Shown here piece by piece: positions 1 to 4,615 of a DNA stretch of 6,046 nt. The stretch lies in contig DNNS01000102.1 in NCBI GenBank assembly GCA_003497555.1, forward strand, positions 1-6,046, given 5' to 3'. A program made the translations under genes and the position numbers. Every line of letters starts with the position of its first letter. Positions within the stretch are counted from its first letter, which is position 1. The notes beneath the pieces were generated by a model that saw only the letters and a list, made by a program, of their open reading frames with translations, made no database searches and was not told the origin of the DNA. Source of the DNA: Spirochaetia bacterium. GTDB lineage: Bacteria > Spirochaetota > UBA12135.

Positions 1-16
1 TAAGACGGTATTTTCC

Positions 17-22
17 AGGGAG
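17..22 (+). promoter_or_regulatory. Ribosome binding site of the esterase gene
   Basis: AGGGAG lies five bases before the ATG at 28, which is good Shine-Dalgarno spacing and supports this start. A TAA at positions 1-3 could be the stop of a preceding gene in the same direction, but too little is visible to say. No promoter can be seen in the 27 bases available, so the gene may be part of an operon that begins outside the window. Confidence 0.7.
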
Positions 23-27
23 AGCCT

Positions 28-1851
28 ATGAATAAAAAATATTTAATTCCATTATTTCTGATTCTTGTTATCTATACCGGGATTATTTTTCCCGCTGAAA
101 ATCCTGCACAATACTCACAGGAAAATACCTGGCATTTATTCGGTCCAGTGCCTCCTTCTGAAAATCAGATACCTAAAGAAGAACTGCAAAAATTGCAGAC
201 AATTCCCTCTGAGCTGATAATAAATAACCGGCAATATAAAGGAATTATTATTACTGCCGATGATCATATTCTTGACTTCTGGAAAATATTTTATCAGGCG
301 CAGAATAAAAATCCGGGCAGTGCATACCAGGTTTCGAGCATGGTTTATTGCTTTAAAGAATTCATCTGTACCGGCGGCGGTATTCTGTATACAGGCGCCG
401 GAGCAGACTGGTGGATGGAATGGTATCTTGATGGAGAACCGGTCTTTGATACTCTGAAAAAGGGCAACGGCAAGGGAGAATATTCCATTACTGATCATGT
501 TTTTGCCGTGACCCTGAAACCCGGCAAACATGTACTGGGTGTTATGGTACGCGGCGGAAGCGCAGGCTGGAAACTGGCTGCATCCAGCGATATTTCCGAT
601 CAAAAATCGTTAGGCAGCGCCTTTTCTATCTACGAGGATGCAAAAAACGCACAGGCGTTTATTATTTTAAAACCGGATCATACCGATGCCATTTACACAA
701 AAGGAGACAAAATTGTATTTAATATATTTGCCACTAACAAGGGAAAAGCCTTTTCCGGAGATATTGATATTCTCGTCACTCGCGAAGATCCTTCATATGT
801 CATTACTAATTTGGGTTTAAAAATGCAAAATGGCTTTGCCAGCCATGTTTGTCCTGCAGATATGGCTGGCTTTATCCGCTGTACTGCTGCAGCGAAAATC
901 AGCGGCATTTCCATAGGTAAAGCCACGGCAACAGCAGGAGTTGATCCGGGGCAGATTCAACCCACCCAGACTCTGCCTGAAGATTTTCTGGATTTCTGGC
1001 AGGAGGAAATTGCAAAAATGCGTAAATTAAAAATTGATATGCGTGTGGAAGCTGAGGGTGATACCGGTCCAGAGGCAAAAAATGAATATATCAGTTTCCA
1101 GAATATCAACAATACAAGATTTTACGGAGCCTTAAGCTGCCCGGTAAAGCCCGGTAAATATGAAGTAATTCTGCAGGTTCCGGGGGCAGGCGTGAGACCA
1201 TACAAGCCGGCAAATAATCCGTCAGCAATTGTACTTTCAGTGGGTATACACGGTATACCGGTTAACAGAGAGAATGAATACTATCAGAAACTCGCACTTA
1301 CCACACTTAACGGATATCCTCATTTTGGCAAAACCAACCGTAATGATTTTTATTACCGGCGGGTAATTCTCGGCTGTATCCGGGCGCTGGATATTCTTAC
1401 TGCCATGCCTAACGCGGATACAAACAAAATTTCGGTCAGGGGCGGCAGCCAGGGCGGAGCGCTTTCGCTTATATTAGGAGGGCTCGACAGGCGTATTACC
1501 TCTATCCAGGCTTCAGTGCCTGCGCTTTGTGATCATACAGGGGGATTTAACGGTCGCTGCGCCGGATGGCCAAGGTTATTATCGCAGATAACAAACATAT
1601 CCGAGATGGAAAAAATCAGGGAAACAAGCCGTTATTATGATGCAGTAAATTTTACGCGTTTTATTAATGTCCCCATTGCTGTTGGTGTGGGTTTTAATGA
1701 CACAACCTGTCCTCCCTCAAGCGTTTTTTCTGCCTATGCGGCCATACCGTCAAAAAAAAAGGCTTTGGTGATTATACCGGAAGCAACGCACAGTTTTGAG
1801 GGAGGTTCACTGAAAATGTCCGGAGAAATGACGCGGCTGCTGGCAAAATAA
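28..1851 (+). CDS. Secreted acetylxylan esterase-like protein (AXE1/CE7 alpha/beta hydrolase)
   Basis: Probably removes acetyl groups from xylan or related glycans outside the cytoplasm. The 607-residue protein starts with a signal peptide (MNKK, then a hydrophobic stretch to about residue 21, with possible cleavage near residue 23). Residues 30-190 form a beta-rich region with the motif DWWMEWYLDGEPVFDTLKKG (127-146), a type often fused to glycan-active enzymes. Residues 200-310 look like a second beta-sandwich. The hydrolase domain begins near 317 (LPEDFLDFWQEEI), as in AXE1 proteins. The expected triad is visible: Ser474 in GGSQGG, Asp558 in FNDTTCPP and His588 in EATHSF. PALCDHTGGFNGRCAGWP (498-515) is typical of this subgroup. 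Two classical CE7 motifs differ: GIHGIP stands where RGQ is expected, and His588 is followed by Ser rather than Glu. The fold is well supported, but the exact substrate is inferred; a related glycan or cephalosporin-type ester is possible. Confidence 0.88.
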   Translation: MNKKYLIPLFLILVIYTGIIFPAENPAQYSQENTWHLFGPVPPSENQIPKEELQKLQTIPSELIINNRQYKGIIITADDHILDFWKIFYQAQNKNPGSAYQVSSMVYCFKEFICTGGGILYTGAGADWWMEWYLDGEPVFDTLKKGNGKGEYSITDHVFAVTLKPGKHVLGVMVRGGSAGWKLAASSDISDQKSLGSAFSIYEDAKNAQAFIILKPDHTDAIYTKGDKIVFNIFATNKGKAFSGDIDILVTREDPSYVITNLGLKMQNGFASHVCPADMAGFIRCTAAAKISGISIGKATATAGVDPGQIQPTQTLPEDFLDFWQEEIAKMRKLKIDMRVEAEGDTGPEAKNEYISFQNINNTRFYGALSCPVKPGKYEVILQVPGAGVRPYKPANNPSAIVLSVGIHGIPVNRENEYYQKLALTTLNGYPHFGKTNRNDFYYRRVILGCIRALDILTAMPNADTNKISVRGGSQGGALSLILGGLDRRITSIQASVPALCDHTGGFNGRCAGWPRLLSQITNISEMEKIRETSRYYDAVNFTRFINVPIAVGVGFNDTTCPPSSVFSAYAAIPSKKKALVIIPEATHSFEGGSLKMSGEMTRLLAK

Positions 1852-1852
1852 T

Positions 1853-2041
1853 GAATACTACAATACATTCTATGAAAATATAAAAAAACAGAATGACGAT
1901 AAAATCCTGCATAAAATAAAAATCCGCTATGCGCAGATTATAGACAAATATATTACCACCAAAACAAATTTCAATAAAACCAATAATCTTTATCAGGATA
2001 TGCAGAAATACATGAAAGAAATATTAAGGATACTGAAATGA
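1853..2041 (+). pseudogene. 5'-truncated gene remnant, 62 codons, overlapping the next gene
   Basis: The frame starting with GAA at 1853 stays open for 62 codons and stops at TGA 2039-2041. That stop overlaps the ATG of the next gene (ATGA), a classic sign of translational coupling. The translation (starting EYYNTFYENIKKQNDDK, ending KYMKEILRILK) is Lys/Ile/Asn/Tyr-rich, charged and helical, and reads like the C-terminal tail of a real protein. It has no usable start: upstream the frame runs into the esterase tail and meets TGA at 1826-1828, and the first ATG is near its end. The coding signal begins right at the esterase stop (1849-1851), so a deletion or insertion joint probably lies there. 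I do not recognise the family. By position it could have been the partner gene of the partition-like protein that follows. Confidence 0.5.
2026..2030 (+). promoter_or_regulatory. Ribosome binding site of the partition-like gene
   Basis: AAGGA lies seven bases before the ATG at 2038 and inside the coding remnant that overlaps this start. It supports the chosen start and shows that the two reading frames were once adjacent genes in one transcript. Confidence 0.55.
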
Positions 2042-2775
2042 ATAAAAAAATGAGAGAAGCCTTAAAAATGGTTACTGATCAATTAGCCGGAAAAATTAAA
2101 ATCACTACAGATATAGAAAACGATAAATTTAAAATAATTGCCAGACCGGCTCAGAATGAGCTGCAGGACCGGGAAGAAGAACTGAAGAAATACGAAGAAA
2201 AAAACAAGCTCAGAGTCGAAAATATCAGCAGCGGCAAGGTTAAAATTCTAATGGCTCTTCATGTTATTGAAAAAAAAGGGCTGTATAAAATTAAAGGATT
2301 TAACTCAATTAAAGAATACATCGTAAAACTTCAAATCACCGAAAGAATAAACATGCATATTTCAAGCATTTACGACAAATTAAATATCATCACTTATGCA
2401 GAAAAATACCAGCTTGACTATGAAAAAGATGTTCTGCAAATCGGTGAAAAGAAATTTAGATTATTGCTTCGCGGCAAATTAGAACTGGGAAAAGATATTA
2501 CCCTTGAAGAACTTAAAAGTAAAAAATATTCTGATCTGAAAAAAATGGTTTTTCTAAAAAAAGAAAGCAATACAAGTACAACATTTACGCATACCACCCA
2601 AGCAGAGAATAATGAAAAACTGTTTATCCAGTTAACCATGAATGCCCAGGAAGTAATTCTTGATAAAGGCTTAAATCAGATATCAATGAAATTTGAATCA
2701 GATGATTACAGGAACTATGCAAGGATTATTAAGAATTTAAAGAGCGAAAAGTTAAGGGGGATAAAAAAAAGATAA
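2038..2775 (+). CDS. Coiled-coil protein resembling Borrelia PF-50-type plasmid partition proteins
   Basis: A 245-residue cytoplasmic protein with no signal peptide or membrane segment. A charged, coiled-coil-like stretch lies at about 38-58 (rich in EEELKKYEEKNK). The key segment is residues 73-95, a pattern of the form L-x-x-I-x-K-x-x-LYK-x-x-GF-x-S-x-x-EYI, followed by a probable helix-turn-helix or helical region (101-123). From memory this resembles the core of the Plasmid_parti family (PF-50) of Borrelia plasmids, and more loosely other mobile-element proteins with a 'lYk..GF.s..eY' motif. The Thr/Ser-rich linker at 177-190 separates a C-terminal domain that begins KLFIQLTMNAQE. Function would be plasmid or replicon maintenance, but this is inference. 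No ParA or ParB neighbour is visible. The start is fixed by AAGGA at seven bases and the ATGA overlap. Confidence 0.6.
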   Translation: MNKKMREALKMVTDQLAGKIKITTDIENDKFKIIARPAQNELQDREEELKKYEEKNKLRVENISSGKVKILMALHVIEKKGLYKIKGFNSIKEYIVKLQITERINMHISSIYDKLNIITYAEKYQLDYEKDVLQIGEKKFRLLLRGKLELGKDITLEELKSKKYSDLKKMVFLKKESNTSTTFTHTTQAENNEKLFIQLTMNAQEVILDKGLNQISMKFESDDYRNYARIIKNLKSEKLRGIKKR

Positions 2776-2804
2776 TGTGATAAAACACCACAAAGTCTCC
2801 GAAG

Positions 2805-2816
2805 TAATTATAATTA
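2805..2816. repeat. 12-base perfect AT palindrome
   Basis: TAATTATAATTA reads the same on both strands. It lies between the partition-like gene and the promoter at 2849. In such AT-rich DNA it may be chance; an operator or the site of a small DNA-binding protein is possible but not supported further. The rest of 2776-2848 shows no gene and no clear terminator. Confidence 0.25.
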
Positions 2817-2848
2817 AATAGTATAAAATGTCAAAAATATAAAAATTA

Positions 2849-2877
2849 TTGACTAAGGTTTTTGAGTAGAATAATAT
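2849..2877 (+). promoter_or_regulatory. Sigma-70-type promoter
   Basis: The -35 element TTGACT (2849-2854) matches consensus at five of six bases. It is separated by exactly 17 bases from TAATAT (2872-2877), which matches the -10 consensus at four of six. Transcription would start near 2884, giving a leader of about 27 bases before the ATG at 2911. The promoter looks intact, although the gene it serves ends after ten codons. Confidence 0.55.
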
Positions 2878-2897
2878 CAAAGACAAAAATGAGGATT

Positions 2898-2904
2898 TGA
2901 GGAG
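2898..2904 (+). promoter_or_regulatory. Strong ribosome binding site before a ten-codon ORF
   Basis: TGAGGAGA contains GGAG at 2901-2904, six bases before the ATG at 2911. Motif and spacing are close to ideal, so this is a genuine translation start rather than a chance ATG. Confidence 0.55.
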
Positions 2905-2910
2905 ATATAT

Positions 2911-2943
2911 ATGAAGAAAATACTATTTTCATATAGTCTGTAA
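2911..2943 (+). pseudogene. Beginning of a truncated gene, or a ten-residue leader peptide
   Basis: The ORF encodes MKKILFSYSL and then stops at TAA. Lys-Lys followed by hydrophobic residues is how many exported proteins begin, and a complete promoter and strong ribosome site precede it. The sequence just beyond 2943 reads as coding on the opposite strand, so the simplest explanation is that a rearrangement cut this gene off after its first codons. A short regulatory leader peptide is the alternative, but no attenuator-like hairpin or downstream gene on this strand supports it. Confidence 0.4.
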
Positions 2944-3136
2944 TATCCGGCATGTAGCAATAACAGTTTAGGCGGTAAGGATATATTTCGGCGTTTTGTA
3001 TTTTTATGGAAAACTCTATGTTTTCGAGCGATAACGTTTTAAGCAGTTCGATGTATTTTAAAACAATACCGTTGTTGCTAAACTGCGCAATGTTAAACAG
3101 CGAGTAATAATCCTGAAAAAATTTACCGATTTCTTG
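2944..3136 (-). pseudogene. Internal fragment of an unidentified gene
   Basis: On the minus strand the frame directly behind the RHS-fragment stop (3137-3139) stays open for about 64 codons up to the junction near 2944. It remains open beyond that, antisense to the promoter region. The translation begins QEIGKFFQDYYSLFN and includes IELLKTLSLENIEFSIKI and YPYRLNCYCYMPDITDYM. Its balanced composition and alternating hydrophobic pattern suggest real protein rather than chance. It has no plausible start codon and no natural end, so both ends appear lost. I do not recognise the family. It is in the same frame as the RHS fragment but separated from it by TAA, and its composition is unlike RHS repeats. 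Confidence 0.35.
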
Positions 3137-3889
3137 TTACGCTGAAAACGGTTTGGCAAGCAGTTCATTGCCGTAATACGTTGTGTACACGCTGCCCGTG
3201 GTCTCCTGGTAGGTAAAAATGCGCTCTATCGCTCCGGGCCCGCTTATGCGTTTTATCTGTGAAAGTTCGCGGCTCTCGCCGGTGTATTCCACACTGATAT
3301 GTTCCGGGGATTCCTTGCCGAAAGAAATGCCGCAGAGCCTGCCCAGACCGTCATATTCGTATGCTTCATTATATCTGTCTGCTGTTTTCGCATTGGTAAG
3401 ACACAGGTTCTCATTGTAGCTGTATGAATAAACGCGCCTGGAAAAATCCGCGATCTGCGTTACCAGACCCAGTTCATTTTTCACAAAACGCATAATCTGT
3501 CCGCCGGGGAATTTAACGCCGTCTGCAAGAACTACCAGCGGCCGCTTGAGGTCAAGGTTGTATACCGCGCTGAGCGAACCGGATGTTGTAAATGAATATA
3601 TCCTTCCGGCCGCGAAATCACGTACTCTATACGTGTTATTGGATTCTTTGTTTAAAAACAGATTCCCGCGGAAGCGCGATACCAGTTTGCCGTTTATTTC
3701 CTTAAATTCGGTTATGAAACCGCCTGCGTCTTTAAAATAATACTTGTCTCCGCGTTTTACTATTTTCATATCAAGCAGACTTGAAAAGTCGGCCCCGAAA
3801 GCTCCGGTAAACGCGCTGGCCCGGTAAGTGCGGCTGAATATGTCCATAATTGTGCCACTTCGATCGGATTTACAGTGACCACACCACAC
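3137..3889 (-). pseudogene. RHS/YD-repeat protein, N-proximal shell fragment
   Basis: 250 codons of an RHS (YD-repeat) protein, the family that builds a hollow beta-cocoon around a toxin or adhesin tip. Visible hallmarks in order are the entry motif MDIFSRTY (15-22), the loop TGAFGADFSSLLD (28-40), a barrel strand YYFKDAGGFITEFKEI (50-65), a further strand with FAAGRIYSFTTSG (92-104), and YD repeats including YSYSYNENL (154-162) and AYEYDGLGRLCGISF (176-190). Full RHS proteins usually exceed 1,000 residues and end in a core with a DPxG box; here everything after about repeat three is missing. The frame opens at a GTG (3887-3889), but RHS homology only begins near the internal ATG (3845-3847) and neither has a convincing ribosome site. 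It lies downstream of, and in the same direction as, the RHS operon at 4616-6046. Probably a dead remnant of a second rhs gene, cut at both ends. Confidence 0.7.
3844..3889 (-). mobile_element. Possible end of an IS21-like insertion sequence at the RHS break
   Basis: Read on the minus strand, this stretch contains GTGGTCAC, then TGTAAATCCGATCGA, then GTGGCAC, and RHS homology starts just after. Spaced GTGGTCA-like units beside an AATCCG motif are, from memory, typical of the repeated terminal binding sites of IS21-family elements. No transposase gene and no second end are in the window, so if real this is a solo remnant. A second frame here (residues such as KRVCGVVTVNPIEVAQLW) is open from about 3934 to 3770 but is not clearly a gene. 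Confidence 0.25.
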
Positions 3890-3932
3890 ACTCGTTTTAA
3901 CGATGCGTATGATTGCTTTAATTCATAACTTC

Positions 3933-3962
3933 TTTAAGCCAGCATGACGTCACATGCTTAAA
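3933..3962. repeat. Two nested inverted repeats between operon end and RHS fragment
   Basis: Outer arms TTTAAGC (3933-3939) and GCTTAAA (3956-3962) are exact reverse complements around a 16-base loop. Inner arms AGCATG (3941-3946) and CATGCT (3953-3958) pair around ACGTCA. The two stems share bases and cannot form together. They lie just past the stop of the last operon gene (3969) and could act as a minus-strand terminator, though no T-run follows. They could equally be part of a mobile-element end. Confidence 0.4.
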
Positions 3963-3968
3963 AATTAT

Positions 3969-4406
3969 TTAGATTTTTAACTCACGAAGCTTTTGTTTTA
4001 TAATATCAAAATTATCACTTAAACAACTAATATTTATTTTTTTTCTATCCCAAAAAAGAAGCTGAATATGTTCAAATTGACTTCGGCTCCAACAATATTT
4101 TATTTTTTTTATATCCCTTAGAAAAAATAAATTTTTATTTCCTTTAAAATTAATTTCTATTTTTCCCATCTTAATGTCAAATATTATTTTTTTTTTTGCC
4201 ATAATTATATAATAAAAAGCTATAAGGATATATGGTATAAGTATTAAAAAAAAAATAATTGGTGTATAATAAAAACTAATATTTGTCTTTTTAAGTCCAG
4301 CAGGTATTAATAACATATATATCAAAAATATAATAATATTTTTTTTTATATAAATTAATATGCGTGTAGGATTGAAAATTATTATTAATTCATGTGTTTT
4401 GTTCAG
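3969..4406 (-). CDS. Small membrane protein with PH-like C-terminal domain; probable CTG start
   Basis: The safely ATG-initiated part starts at 4316, but the frame is open further upstream. The best start is CTG at 4404-4406, because AGGAG (4413-4417) lies six bases before it and the resulting N-terminus is MNKTHELIIIF. This gives 145 residues. Two membrane segments follow, around 20-38 (KKNIIIFLIYMLLIPAG) and 48-70 (YTPIIFFLILIPYILIAFYY). The cytoplasmic remainder (70-145) has alternating strands and a final helix (FDIIKQKLRELKI), the pattern of bacterial PH-like domains in small two-helix membrane proteins. It is the last gene of the RHS operon, nine bases behind the preceding stop. By position it may be an immunity protein acting in the inner membrane; that is inference. 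GC content is about 18% (4141-4240), far below the neighbouring RHS sequences. TTG at 4325 is a weaker alternative start. Confidence 0.6.
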   Translation of the reverse strand: MNKTHELIIIFNPTRILIYIKKNIIIFLIYMLLIPAGLKKTNISFYYTPIIFFLILIPYILIAFYYIIMAKKKIIFDIKMGKIEINFKGNKNLFFLRDIKKIKYCWSRSQFEHIQLLFWDRKKINISCLSDNFDIIKQKLRELKI

Positions 4407-4412
4407 GCTTCA

Positions 4413-4417
4413 CTCCT
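4413..4417 (-). promoter_or_regulatory. Ribosome binding site overlapping a stop codon; decides the CTG start
   Basis: AGGAG on the minus strand shares bases with the TAG stop of the 62-residue gene (4416-4418) and lies six bases before CTG at 4406. No comparable site precedes the in-frame TTG at 4325 or ATG at 4316. It therefore points to the upstream start and to translational coupling of the two genes. Confidence 0.5.
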
Positions 4418-4604
4418 ACGGGGACATGGCTTTAATTATAAGCTGACATATACTGGCAAATAATAATAAAATTCCTATTGTTCTAAAAAAAATCAACCAT
4501 TGTCTTTTTTTAATATTTTTTTCTAATTTATTAAATTTGATTTTATTTAATCCGATAAAAACAAAATACACGCCTGATAGAAAAATTATTAAAATATCAA
4601 TCAT
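4416..4604 (-). CDS. 62-residue two-helix membrane protein, possible RHS-linked immunity protein
   Basis: An unrecognised 62-residue protein beginning MIDILIIFLSGVYFVFIG. Two membrane segments (about 3-19 and 38-57) are joined by a strongly basic, asparagine- and lysine-rich loop (residues 20-36), so the loop is probably cytoplasmic with both ends outside. The ATG at 4602-4604 is 11 bases after the RHS stop (4616-4618). A weak purine-rich ribosome site (AGAAGAGA) overlaps that stop, so expression is probably coupled to the RHS gene. GC content is about 19% over 4441-4540. Genes directly behind a polymorphic-toxin tip usually encode its immunity protein; a membrane-embedded one would fit a toxin acting at the inner membrane. 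That role is inferred from position only. Confidence 0.6.
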   Translation of the reverse strand: MIDILIIFLSGVYFVFIGLNKIKFNKLEKNIKKRQWLIFFRTIGILLLFASICQLIIKAMSP

Positions 4605-4615
4605 TCATTTCTCTT

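Noticed and set aside
136..603. 155-codon open frame on the minus strand inside the esterase
   Set aside because: It lies wholly opposite a gene with clear catalytic motifs and has no ribosome site or recognisable domain; it is a shadow frame.
1849..2037. Programmed frameshift or fusion linking the esterase to the 62-codon remnant
   Set aside because: The esterase ends at the normal family length with the catalytic His in place and no slippery sequence at its end. The remnant has a different composition and fits better as the tail of the next gene's lost partner.
2773..2850. Rho-independent terminator after the partition-like gene
   Set aside because: There is no GC-rich stem followed by a T-run; only an AT palindrome is present.
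3867..3889. Cys-x-x-Cys motif (WCGHC) as a thioredoxin-like active site at the start of the RHS fragment
   Set aside because: It lies in the non-homologous lead-in translated from the putative mobile-element end, with no thioredoxin fold around it.
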